Shown here: in pieces, positions 9,790-17,920 of the stretch
Layout of the letters: each line of letters begins with the position of its first letter
How positions within the stretch are numbered: position 1 is the first letter of the stretch
NCBI GenBank assembly: GCA_040004775.1
Contig: JBDUAD010000001.1
Coordinates: 34,752-98,751 of the forward strand
Source of the DNA: JALZBL01 sp040004775
GTDB taxonomy: Bacteria > Actinomycetota > Actinomycetes > Mycobacteriales > Jatrophihabitantaceae
DNA: 64,000 nt
Direction of reading: 5' to 3'
Made by a program: the position numbers and the translations under genes
Notes under the pieces: generated by a model
Seen by the model: the letters and a program-made list of their open reading frames with translations, nothing else
What the model was told of the DNA's origin: nothing
The model's database searches: none

Positions 9790-10347
9790 CTAGCCGTCCG
9801 TCCCGGGCGTGGATACCGGAGTAGCAGCCGACACCGACGCGGGTGGCCCGCCGGTTCGCAGGCAGAGGTCGGCCCGTAAGCGCACGCCGTCCAGCTCGGC
9901 CGGCGGCAGCGCGGCAACCACGGCCGGCACAGGCCCGTGTCCGACCAGAATTGCGGCCGGGTCGACCTCCAGCCAGGGAACCAGCACGAAGGCCCGCTCA
10001 GCGGCGCGAGGATGGGGCAGGGTCAGCTCCGGCCCGGTGCATGATCGACCGTCCACGTCGACGAGATCCACGTCGAGCGTCCGAGGTCCGAAGCGCACGT
10101 CGCGCCGCCGTCCGGCTGCCGCCTCGGCGGCATGGGCCCGGCGCAGCCACTCGTCCGCGTCGGCGGCCGGGTCGTCGACCACGACCGTCGCGTTGAGGTA
10201 CTCGGCCTGCGGCACCGGTCCCCACGGCGCCGTCTCGTAGACGCCGGAGACGGCCCGCAGCCATGGCCGGAACCTATCGACAGCCGACTGCAGGTGGCTC
10301 AGGCGGTTCCCGAGGTTGCTGCCGATGGACAGCACCGCACGGCTCAC
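9790..10347 (-). CDS. folK: 2-amino-4-hydroxy-6-hydroxymethyldihydropteridine pyrophosphokinase
   Basis: 185 residues. It transfers pyrophosphate from ATP to the pterin before DHPS condensation. Motifs: SIGSNLGNR at the start, YETAPWGPVPQAEYLN, RDVRFGPRTLDVDLVDVDG (metal/ATP-binding acids) and LPHPRAAERAFVLVP. The GTG at 10347 overlaps the folB stop as GTGA, which fixes the start; the open frame further up is not homologous. A short Pro/Ser/Thr-rich tail extends past the family core. Confidence 0.95.
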   Translation of the reverse strand: MSRAVLSIGSNLGNRLSHLQSAVDRFRPWLRAVSGVYETAPWGPVPQAEYLNATVVVDDPAADADEWLRRAHAAEAAAGRRRDVRFGPRTLDVDLVDVDGRSCTGPELTLPHPRAAERAFVLVPWLEVDPAAILVGHGPVPAVVAALPPAELDGVRLRADLCLRTGGPPASVSAATPVSTPGTDG

Positions 10348-10778
10348 GGCTGCACCGGATGGGGCTGCACCGGATCGGGCTGCACCGCTTCCGGCTGCAC
10401 CGCAGCGGCTGGCTCGCGGGTGCGGCGAACGGTCACTCCGACGTCGTCGAAGCGCAGGGCGATGGGCGCCTGCGGCTTGTGGACGGTGACCGTTGCCGCC
10501 TCCACCCGGGCGTCGGCCAGGCAGACCGCGACCAGCCGCGCGGCCAGCGTCTCGAGCAGATCGACGGCCGGTCCGGCGACGACCGCGGCCAGTGCCTCGG
10601 CCAGCTCGCCGTAGTGCACCGTGTCGGCCACGTCGTCGGACGCGGCGGCCGGGCGGGCGTCGAGCTCGAGGTCGACGTCCACGATGAAGTCCTGCCCGTC
10701 GCGGCGCTCTTCGGCCAGCACGCCGTGGCGACCGAACACCCGCAGGCCACGCAGGCTGATCACATCGGGACGGCTCAT
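10344..10778 (-). CDS. folB: Dihydroneopterin aldolase
   Basis: 144 residues. It cleaves dihydroneopterin to the hydroxymethyl pterin used by FolK. The core includes GLRVFGRHGVLAEERRDGQDF, the VHYGELAEAL substrate loop with its conserved Glu, and TVHKPQAPI with the catalytic Lys. The ATG at 10778 overlaps the folP stop (ATGA). After residue ~125 the protein ends in a repetitive Val-Gln-Pro tail encoded by the 15-bp repeat described separately, an extension not usual for FolB. Confidence 0.93.
   Translation of the reverse strand: MSRPDVISLRGLRVFGRHGVLAEERRDGQDFIVDVDLELDARPAAASDDVADTVHYGELAEALAAVVAGPAVDLLETLAARLVAVCLADARVEAATVTVHKPQAPIALRFDDVGVTVRRTREPAAAVQPEAVQPDPVQPHPVQP
10348..10407 (+). 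repeat. 15-bp x4 tandem repeat at the folB-folK junction
   Basis: Four units beginning ggctgcaccg occupy exactly the last coding bases of folB, one base before the folK GTG codon. They encode the Val-Gln-Pro tail of FolB. The repeat therefore also lies in the folK translation-initiation region. Confidence 0.9.
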
Positions 10779-11701
10779 CGCGCGGCGGCCCGGATCGCGT
10801 CCACGGTCCGGATGGCGTCCACCGCGGCCCGCACCCTGTGCGTGCGGACCCCCCAAACCCCGGCGAGGGCGCAGTATGTCGTGATTGCCGTGGTGGCGTC
10901 CTCGCGCTCAGCGACCGGACGGGGCGTGCCGTCGGGACCAGCCAGCAGCCGGCCGAGAAAGGACTTGCGCGACGCCGCCACGAGCACCGGCGGCCCCAAG
11001 ACCAGGAACTCGGCAAGGTGGGCCAACAGCGCCCAGTTGTGCTCGGCCGTCTTGGCGAACCCCAGCCCCGGATCGATCACCAACTGATCGATGTCGACGC
11101 CGGCGGCCAGGGCGGCGTCGACGCGAGCCCCGAGCTCGGCAACGACATCGGCCACCACATCGTCGTAGTAAGCCAGGGACTGCATGTCCTCGCTGTGGCC
11201 GCGCCAGTGCATGAGCACCCACGGGCATCCGGCGTCGCGGATCACGGCGGCCATGTCCGGGTCGGCCATGCCACCGGAGACGTCGTTGACCACGGTCGCC
11301 CCGGCCTCGAGCGCGGCGGCGGCCACGCGGGCCCGGTAGGTGTCTACACTGACCGGCACGCCGGCCCGGGCCAGCTCGGTGATCACCGGAACTACCCGGC
11401 GGACCTCCTCCTCGGCCTCGACCCGCCGCGCGCCGGGGCGGGTGGACTCGCCGCCGACGTCGACCAGGACCGCGCCCTCGTTGCACATTGCCCGTCCATG
11501 CGCCACGGCAGCGCTCACGTCGACGTAGCGACCGCCGTCGCTGAACGAGTCCGGCGTCACGTTCAACACGCCTATCACAACGACCGACCCAGCACTCGGT
11601 CGGCCAGTACTCGGCCGGCTAGTGCTCGGCCGGGCGGCGCTCAGCGGGCCAGTACTCGGTGGGGCGGCACTCGGCCGGGCGGCACGCGGCAGGCTGGTCA
11701 C
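10775..11701 (-). CDS. folP: Dihydropteroate synthase
   Basis: 308 residues from the GTG at 11701; a second GTG at 11743 is possible, and neither has a good ribosome site. It condenses pterin pyrophosphate with p-aminobenzoate. Signatures: GVLNVTPDSFSDGG, GGESTRPGA, VSVDTYRA, NDVSGG, IDPGLGFAKT and ASRKSFLG. About 35 residues before the core form a pentapeptide-repeat leader rich in Pro and Ser, encoded by a 15-bp repeat. The stop overlaps folB. Confidence 0.94.
   Translation of the reverse strand: MTSLPRAARPSAAPPSTGPLSAARPSTSRPSTGRPSAGSVVVIGVLNVTPDSFSDGGRYVDVSAAVAHGRAMCNEGAVLVDVGGESTRPGARRVEAEEEVRRVVPVITELARAGVPVSVDTYRARVAAAALEAGATVVNDVSGGMADPDMAAVIRDAGCPWVLMHWRGHSEDMQSLAYYDDVVADVVAELGARVDAALAAGVDIDQLVIDPGLGFAKTAEHNWALLAHLAEFLVLGPPVLVAASRKSFLGRLLAGPDGTPRPVAEREDATTAITTYCALAGVWGVRTHRVRAAVDAIRTVDAIRAAAR
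11590..11690 (+). repeat. 15-bp degenerate tandem repeat in the folP leader
   Basis: Six to seven degenerate 15-base units, read on the minus strand as variants of TGCCGCCCGGCCGAG, encode a run of xx(R/P)PS pentapeptides just after the folP start. The units differ at several bases, so it is older than the perfect array at 8611. Confidence 0.8.
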
Positions 11702-11745
11702 CCTGGCATCGTGCCCGACCCGCGCGGCGGATCGGCCTGGCACGG

Positions 11746-12492
11746 TCAGCGGCCGAGGATGAGCGACATTGCCTCGGCCCGGGTACGCGGATCGGAGCGC
11801 ATGATGCCACGCACTGCCGAGGTGGTCGTACGGGCGCCCGGTTTGCGGATGCCGCGCATGGCCATGCACAGGTGCTCGGCGTCGACTACGACGATCGTGC
11901 CGCGGGCCTGCAGGCGGGTCTGCACCGCGTCGGCCACCTGAGCGGTCAGCCGCTCCTGGACCTGGGGACGGCGGGCGTAACCGTCGACCAGGCGGGCCAA
12001 CTTGGACAGTCCGGTAATGCGCCCGTCCGGGCCGGGGATGTAGCCGACCGCGGCCGTCCCGTGCCACGGCACCAGGTGGTGCTCGCACGTGGAGTACAGA
12101 GGGATGTCGCGGACGAGGACGAACTCGTCGTGATTCTCCTCGAAGGTCGTCTGCAGCACATCGGCCGGTTCGGTGAAGAGCCCGGCGAACATCTCGGCGT
12201 AGGACTGGGCTACCCGCTTGGGCGTCTCGCGCAGGCCCTCGCGCTCGGGATCCTCTCCGATGGCGATGAGCAATTCCCGCACGGCGGCCTCGGCCCGGTC
12301 CAGGTCTACGCCGCGCGCGGGTTGCAACTCACCGGCTCCAGCCGTGGCGCCGTGGGGGTCGCGCCCGTTCAAGCCGACCGGGGTCGGCGCCCCGTCGGCC
12401 TTTACGGCGGTGGCGCCCAACCCGTTCAGCATCGGCGCCCCGGCTGCCGAGTGCTTGTCAGTTCCCGTCACCGGAGCTGTCCGGGGCTCCAT
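11746..12492 (-). CDS. folE: GTP cyclohydrolase I
   Basis: 248 residues from the ATG at 12492; a GTG at 12471 is an alternative. It converts GTP to dihydroneopterin triphosphate, opening folate synthesis. The zinc ligands are visible in CEHHLVPWHG and HLCMAMRG. Also present are GEDPEREGL, ETPKRVA, GLSKLARLV and the RPQVQERLT motif. Roughly 60 N-terminal residues before the core are low complexity. The start overlaps the 3' end of ftsH, so the fol genes are probably co-transcribed with it. Confidence 0.95.
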   Translation of the reverse strand: MEPRTAPVTGTDKHSAAGAPMLNGLGATAVKADGAPTPVGLNGRDPHGATAGAGELQPARGVDLDRAEAAVRELLIAIGEDPEREGLRETPKRVAQSYAEMFAGLFTEPADVLQTTFEENHDEFVLVRDIPLYSTCEHHLVPWHGTAAVGYIPGPDGRITGLSKLARLVDGYARRPQVQERLTAQVADAVQTRLQARGTIVVVDAEHLCMAMRGIRKPGARTTTSAVRGIMRSDPRTRAEAMSLILGR

Positions 12493-14836
12493 GCTTGGGC
12501 CGGCCGGTGGGTGACGAAGTCTGCGTCGCGCCCTGCCCGTTGACCGCCTGCCCGTTGACGGCCTGGCTGTTGTCCGGCCGACCGTTGGCCGGCTGCCCCT
12601 TGGCTGGCTGGCCGTTGCCCGCGTGTCCGTTGCTGGGCTGGCCATTGGGCTGGCCGTTACCCGGCTGTCCCTCCGAAACCGGCCGGAACGTCTCGGCCGG
12701 CGGCGGATACGACCCCCGTGGCGGGCTGTAGATCGGTGGCTGGTAGTTCGGTGGCTGGTAGTTCGGTGGCGGGAAGCTCGGTGGGGAATACGTCGGTCCG
12801 CCGCCGGTGCCACCGGAACCGGGCGCATTCCCCCCGCCGTAGGAGCCCGAACCGCCGTAGGAGGCGGCTGCGGCGGCGGCGGCATCGCGGGCGCGCTTCT
12901 GGGACTCGGCGCGCTCCTGCGCGGCCTGCTTGATGCGCGTGCGCAGTTCCTCGGGGATCTCCACCGGGGGCTTGTCGCTCGGCGTGCGCTTGCCGAAGCC
13001 GTTGAACGTGTTGTGCGGCGGGCGCTTGCGCACCGGTCCGAGGATGCGGTGTAAGTCCTCGTTGGACAGCGTCTCCCTCTCCACCAGCTCCAGCACCATC
13101 TGGTCGAGCACGTCGCGGTACTGAACCAGGATCTCCCAGGCCTCGTCATGCGCGCCCTCGATCAGGCCGCGCACCTCGTTGTCGATGCCGGCGGCGATGT
13201 CCTCGGAGTAGTCGCGCTGGTGGCCGTAGTCACGGCCCATGAACGGCTCGGCGTCGGACGTGCCGTACTTCACCGCCCCGAGCTTGGCGCTCATGCCGTA
13301 CTCGGTGACCATCGAGCGGGCCAGGCTGGTCGCCTTCTCGATGTCGTTGGACGCACCCGTGGTCGGCTCGTGGAAGACGAGCTCCTCCGCGGCCCGCCCC
13401 CCGAGTGCGTACACCAGCTGGTCGATGATCTCCGACCGCGTCTGGGTGTAGCGGTCCTCCACCGGCAGCACCAGCGTGTGCCCCAGCGAGCGGCCGCGCG
13501 GAAGGATCGTCACCTTGTGCACCGGGTCGAGGTTGGGCATCGCCCATGCCGCCAGTGCGTGGCCAGCCTCGTGGTAGGCGGTGACCCGCTTCTCGTCGTC
13601 GCTCATGGCCCGCGTCTTGCGCTCGGGCCCGGCGATCACGCGGTCGATCGACTCCTCCAACGCGGAGTTGCTGATCAGCCGGCCATTGTTGCGAGCGGTG
13701 AGCAGGGCGGCCTCGTTGATGACATTGGCCAGGTCGGCGCCGGTGAAGCCGGGAGTGCGTCGGGCGATGACGTCGAGGTCCACGTCAGCCTCGAACGGCT
13801 TGCCCTTGGCGTGCACCCGCAGCACCGCCTTGCGGCCCTCGATGTCGGGCGGTCCGACGGCGATCTGGCGGTCGAAGCGACCGGGGCGCAGCAGGGCCGG
13901 GTCGAGGATGTCGGGACGGTTGGTGGCGGCGATGAGGATGACGCCACCCTTGACGTCGAAACCGTCCATCTCGACCAGCAGCTGGTTCAGGGTCTGCTCG
14001 CGCTCGTCGTGCCCGCCACCCATGCCGGCGCCACGGTGACGCCCGACGGCGTCGATCTCGTCGACGAAGACGATGGCCGGGGCGTTCGACTTGGCCTGCT
14101 CGAACAGGTCACGCACGCGCGAGGCCCCCACACCGACGAACATCTCGACGAAGTCCGAACCGGAGATCGAGTAGAACGGCACACCGGCCTCGCCGGCCAC
14201 CGCGCGGGCCAGCAGGGTCTTACCGGTACCAGGGGGGCCGTAGAGCAGGACGCCCTTGGGGATCTTGGCGCCGATGGCCTGGAACTTGGCCGGGTTGGCC
14301 AGGAAGTCCTTGATCTCCTGCAGTTCCTCGACCGCCTCGTCGGCACCGGCGACATCGGCGAAGGTGGTCTTGGGCGTGTCCTTGTTCACCAGCTTGGCCT
14401 TGCTTCGCCCGAAGCTCATCACCCGGTTGCCGCCGCCCTGGGCCTGGGACATGACGAACAGCAGTATCCCGCCGATGAGCAGGATCGGCAGGAGCAGGCT
14501 CAGCAGGCTCCAGATGATCGACTCACCGGGGTTCTTGGTGGTGTACGGAGCGCCGCCGATGTCACTGACGATGGCGTTGGTCTGGTCCTTCGCGTAGACC
14601 GTCTTGATCTTGGAGTGTCCGTCGAAGGGCGTCCTGAGATCGATCGACAGGGTCTGGCTCTTGTCGTTGAGCGTGGCGCTCTTGATGTTGCCGGCCTTGA
14701 GCTGGCTGATGGCGTCGGAGGTCTTGACCGAGGAGTAGTCACCGCCCCCGGCCAGCGCCGACTGGACGATGAAAAAGACGATCAGGGCAATCGGGACCCA
14801 GAACCACCACGACCGGAGAATGCGCTTGCGATCCAT
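12458..14836 (-). CDS. ftsH: ATP-dependent zinc metalloprotease FtsH
   Basis: 792 residues from the ATG at 14836. Membrane AAA+ protease that degrades misfolded or regulated proteins. N-terminal membrane helix (~10-28), extracytoplasmic domain, second helix (~110-132), Walker A GPPGTGKT, Walker B IVFVDEIDAVG, SRH region ATNRPDILDPALLRPGRFD, zinc motif HEAGH and the distal Asp region. Beyond the usual ~640 residues lies a long Pro/Tyr and then Asn-Gly-Gln-Pro repeat tail. It heads the fol genes, with folE overlapping. Confidence 0.96.
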   Translation of the reverse strand: MDRKRILRSWWFWVPIALIVFFIVQSALAGGGDYSSVKTSDAISQLKAGNIKSATLNDKSQTLSIDLRTPFDGHSKIKTVYAKDQTNAIVSDIGGAPYTTKNPGESIIWSLLSLLLPILLIGGILLFVMSQAQGGGNRVMSFGRSKAKLVNKDTPKTTFADVAGADEAVEELQEIKDFLANPAKFQAIGAKIPKGVLLYGPPGTGKTLLARAVAGEAGVPFYSISGSDFVEMFVGVGASRVRDLFEQAKSNAPAIVFVDEIDAVGRHRGAGMGGGHDEREQTLNQLLVEMDGFDVKGGVILIAATNRPDILDPALLRPGRFDRQIAVGPPDIEGRKAVLRVHAKGKPFEADVDLDVIARRTPGFTGADLANVINEAALLTARNNGRLISNSALEESIDRVIAGPERKTRAMSDDEKRVTAYHEAGHALAAWAMPNLDPVHKVTILPRGRSLGHTLVLPVEDRYTQTRSEIIDQLVYALGGRAAEELVFHEPTTGASNDIEKATSLARSMVTEYGMSAKLGAVKYGTSDAEPFMGRDYGHQRDYSEDIAAGIDNEVRGLIEGAHDEAWEILVQYRDVLDQMVLELVERETLSNEDLHRILGPVRKRPPHNTFNGFGKRTPSDKPPVEIPEELRTRIKQAAQERAESQKRARDAAAAAAASYGGSGSYGGGNAPGSGGTGGGPTYSPPSFPPPNYQPPNYQPPIYSPPRGSYPPPAETFRPVSEGQPGNGQPNGQPSNGHAGNGQPAKGQPANGRPDNSQAVNGQAVNGQGATQTSSPTGRPKHGAPDSSGDGN
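12533..12652 (+). repeat. 15-bp tandem repeat array in the FtsH tail
   Basis: About eight units of the type ctgcccgttgaccgc, degenerate but in register, encode Gly-Gln-(Ala/Pro)-x-Asn pentapeptides at the C-terminus of FtsH. It has the same 15-base period as the arrays in folB, folP and the DUF6779 gene. Confidence 0.85.
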
Positions 14837-15079
14837 AGTCCGTAGCCGGGGCCTCACGGCCGGCCGGCCTGCCTCCTGTTTCGTGCGGTCTGGACGGGTC
14901 GACGGTACACGGGGCCGCCGACGGAAACCGGGTTCGCGACGCACCCGATAGGAGGTCAACGCCCGAGGCGGGGCGATACGTTCCGCTCCACGTCATCGTC
15001 CGGTTCGCCCGTCGCGAACGCGGCGCGAGGGCGGTGCCCGGCTTGACGGCCGTTCGGCCGCGGACGGAGGAGCAGGCGG

Positions 15080-15628
15080 TCAGGACGAGTAGACGGTGGG
15101 CTTGAGCACGCCGATGTAGGGCAGTCCCCGGTAGCGCTCGGCGTAGTCCAGCCCGTAGCCGACGACGAACTCGTTGGGGATGTCGAAACCGACGTAGCGC
15201 ACGGGTACCTGGACCTTGGCGGCGTCGGGCTTGCGCAGCATGGTGACGATCTCGATCGATGCCGGCCCGCGCGACTGGAGGTTCTTCATCAGCCAGGACA
15301 GGGTGAGTCCGGAGTCGATGACATCTTCCACGACGAGCACGTGCTGATCGCTGATGTCCCGGTCGAGGTCCTTGAGAATGCGGACGACGCCGGAGGACGT
15401 TCGCGAGGAACCGTAGGAACTCACCGCCATGAACTCCATCGTCGACGGCCGATGAAGAGCCCGGGCCAGGTCGGACATGAACATGGCCGCGCCCTTGAGC
15501 ACCCCGACCAGCAACGGTTCCCGGTCGGCGTAATCGGCGTCGATCTGGGCGGCGAGCTCCACGGTCTTGTCCCGTATCTGCTCGGCGGTAACGACGACCG
15601 ACTCGATGTCGTCATCGAGTAGCGACAC
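15080..15628 (-). CDS. hpt: Hypoxanthine(-guanine) phosphoribosyltransferase
   Basis: 182 residues. Purine salvage enzyme making IMP/GMP from bases and PRPP. The PRPP loop VLVVEDVIDSGLTLSWL is near residue 105; LLVGVLKGAAMFMSDLA and VGYGLDYAERYRGLPYIG are family landmarks. The GTG at 15628 is chosen over the longer frame because it has AGGAG five bases upstream. It lies between tilS and ftsH, the standard actinobacterial order. Confidence 0.95.
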   Translation of the reverse strand: MSLLDDDIESVVVTAEQIRDKTVELAAQIDADYADREPLLVGVLKGAAMFMSDLARALHRPSTMEFMAVSSYGSSRTSSGVVRILKDLDRDISDQHVLVVEDVIDSGLTLSWLMKNLQSRGPASIEIVTMLRKPDAAKVQVPVRYVGFDIPNEFVVGYGLDYAERYRGLPYIGVLKPTVYSS

Positions 15629-15676
15629 GGTGGCTCCTGTCCGGGCACGGCAGTCACGGGCGGCCACGGTCGGCGA

Positions 15677-16723
15677 TCAGGTGACCGGCCGGTCCAGGGC
15701 CAGCCTGCCAGACCGGCGAAGGGCCGCGTACCCGCCCGGCAGGTCCACCGCCGACTGCCCGTGCCACGCCGTCACCAGCCGGTCCAGGGCGTCGAGGTGC
15801 ACCGCGCCCAGCGCCGCGACGCCGCCCTCGGCGCACCACGTGCGCAGCACCCGGGTCCGGATCGCGCGGGGGTGCATCGCCAGCGCCACGGCATCAAGGG
15901 TCGCCGGGCCGGCGCGTCCGTCGGCCGAACCGTTGGGCAGGGTCACCGCGCCGCTAACCGTCGCCGCCAGCTCGTCGAGCGCCTCGAGGTCCTCGCGTAG
16001 CAGCCGCCCGGTACGCGCCAGCGCCGCGGCCACGCCGCCGCCAACCGCCTCGTCGAGCCGTGGCAGCACGTTCTGGCGCAGCCGCACGCGGGTGTAGCGC
16101 GGGTCGACGTTGTGCGGGTCGTCCCAGACCGAAAGGCCGAGCGCGGCGCACGCGGCTCGGGTTGTCGACCGGTCGATGTCGAGTAGCGGGCGAACATGGC
16201 GCCCGTCCCAGGGCGCCATCCCGGCCACCGAGCGCGGTCCGGACCCACGGGCGAGCCCGAGTAGCACCGTCTCCGCCTGGTCGTCCCGGGTGTGACCGAG
16301 CAGGACCGCGGCCGAGGCGGCGTCGGCGAGCGCGTCGAGGGCGCGGTAGCGCGCCGTGCGCGCCGCACCCTCCGGTCCGCCGCGCGACCCCACGTCCACG
16401 GCGACCACGTGCACGGGGTCGAGCCCGAGCTCGAACGCCAGATTTCCCGCGCGCCTAGCCGCGGACGCCGATCCGGGCTGCAGCCCGTGGTCGACGACGA
16501 CTGCGCCGGCCGATCGCCCGTCCCGAGCGGCCAGGAAGGCCACTGCCGCGGCCAACGCGGTCGAATCGGCTCCGCCGGACAGTGCCACCAGCACCGACGC
16601 CGGCCCGGACCCCTCACCGGACCCAGGGTCGGCGGCATCCGCGCCAGATCGCCTGGCATCGAGATCGGCCAACGCGGTGCGGACGGCGGTGCGGACGGCG
16701 GCCACGGCCGGATGCGGACCCAT
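15677..16723 (-). CDS. tilS: tRNA(Ile)-lysidine synthase
   Basis: 348 residues. It ligates lysine to C34 of the tRNA(Ile) CAU anticodon so that it reads AUA. The PP-loop SGGADSTALAAAVAF is near residue 47, with VVVDHGLQPGS, LLGHTRDDQAETVLLGLARGS and RPLLDI following. The ATG at 16723 gives MGPHPAVAAVRTAVR, which is how actinobacterial TilS proteins usually begin; a GTG at 16765 is possible. hpt follows after 48 bases. Confidence 0.93.
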   Translation of the reverse strand: MGPHPAVAAVRTAVRTALADLDARRSGADAADPGSGEGSGPASVLVALSGGADSTALAAAVAFLAARDGRSAGAVVVDHGLQPGSASAARRAGNLAFELGLDPVHVVAVDVGSRGGPEGAARTARYRALDALADAASAAVLLGHTRDDQAETVLLGLARGSGPRSVAGMAPWDGRHVRPLLDIDRSTTRAACAALGLSVWDDPHNVDPRYTRVRLRQNVLPRLDEAVGGGVAAALARTGRLLREDLEALDELAATVSGAVTLPNGSADGRAGPATLDAVALAMHPRAIRTRVLRTWCAEGGVAALGAVHLDALDRLVTAWHGQSAVDLPGGYAALRRSGRLALDRPVT

Positions 16724-16787
16724 CGGCTCAGCGCTCGAACTCGGCGGTCGTGGGCTCAGCGACACAGCTCGGTGCGGCGTCGACGGC

Positions 16788-17834
16788 TCAACCGTGTACG
16801 CGCGAGATCCACTGCTCCGGCGCGCCGATCTCGGCCTTGCTGGGCAGGTTGGCCGGCGCCACCCACACCGCGTTGAATCCGTCCAGGCCGATCCGTTCCA
16901 CCACCCCCCGCACGAATGCCGAGCCCTCGACGTACTGACGGGTCTTGGCGTCCAGGCCGAGCAGCCGGCGCATCAGCTTGTCCAACGGGTTGCCGCCCTT
17001 GCGACGGCGCACGGCGAAGCGGGCCTCGATCTGCTTCTGCGTGGGGATGACGTCCGAGGACACCGCATTCATCACGTATTCCGCGTGGCCCTCGACCAAG
17101 GACATGAACGCCGTGATCCGGTCGACCACGACCCGCTGCTCGGGGGTGGTCAGGGCCCCCAGCACGCCGCTGCCGTCGCCCTGTCCGCGGGCGGCGCGAA
17201 CCAGTTCGCTCACCGCCGAGCCGACCCGCTCGCGCAGCGCGGCCGGATCGGTGTCCATCAGCTGGGTGAGGGTCTCGATCTCCTCGTGCATGTGCTGGCG
17301 CATCCAGGGCACCGCGGTGAACTGCACCCGGTGGGTGACCTCGTGCAGGCAGACCCAGAGCCGGAAGTCCGACGGTTTCACGCCGAGCTTGCCCTCGACG
17401 TCGACAATGTTGGGCGCCACCAGCATGAGCTGGCCCTCGGGCTGGGCGAAGAACTCGAATTGGCCGAGCACCTTGCCCGACATGAAGCCGAGCAGGGCGC
17501 CGGCCTGCGCGCCGGTCACCTTGCCGCCGAGGCTGTCGACCAGCGCGTTGGACGGCTTGCCCGCGGCCAGTTTCTCGATCAACGGGCCCATGAGCGCGGC
17601 CATCCCGCCGGCGTTAGCGTCGATCCATCCGGCCCGGTCGACCACCCGGGTGAGGGCGGTGACCGGCGGCTCGGTCAGGCCCGTCAGCTCGGCGACGTGG
17701 CCGGCGGCCACCTCGGCTGCGGTGCGCAGGTCGGCCACGGCAGCATCGGCCACCTCCCGCGAGACCGGTGGAGTGGCCGGCGACAGGCGTTTGGCCGTGG
17801 AGGCCGCCAGGTCCCAATCAATGAGAGAAGCCAT
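16788..17834 (-). CDS. Zinc-dependent metalloprotease family protein (DUF2342 type)
   Basis: 348 residues. The zincin motif CLHEVTHRVQF near residue 165, with a QHMHEEIE stretch after it, places it in the actinobacterial putative hydrolase/zincin family that sits beside tilS in many genomes. HEVTH conforms to HExxH. No signal peptide is seen, so it is probably cytoplasmic; the substrate is unknown. A TACCGT -10-like box ends 6 bases before the ATG, suggesting a leaderless message running into tilS. Confidence 0.88.
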   Translation of the reverse strand: MASLIDWDLAASTAKRLSPATPPVSREVADAAVADLRTAAEVAAGHVAELTGLTEPPVTALTRVVDRAGWIDANAGGMAALMGPLIEKLAAGKPSNALVDSLGGKVTGAQAGALLGFMSGKVLGQFEFFAQPEGQLMLVAPNIVDVEGKLGVKPSDFRLWVCLHEVTHRVQFTAVPWMRQHMHEEIETLTQLMDTDPAALRERVGSAVSELVRAARGQGDGSGVLGALTTPEQRVVVDRITAFMSLVEGHAEYVMNAVSSDVIPTQKQIEARFAVRRRKGGNPLDKLMRRLLGLDAKTRQYVEGSAFVRGVVERIGLDGFNAVWVAPANLPSKAEIGAPEQWISRVHG

Positions 17835-17920
17835 GCCGCCACGGTAACCGGGCCGAGGCGATGCGCTGTCCCGGACCGGTTGGGCGGATCAGCAGCGAAG
17901 GATCGCGAAGACGCCGCCGA

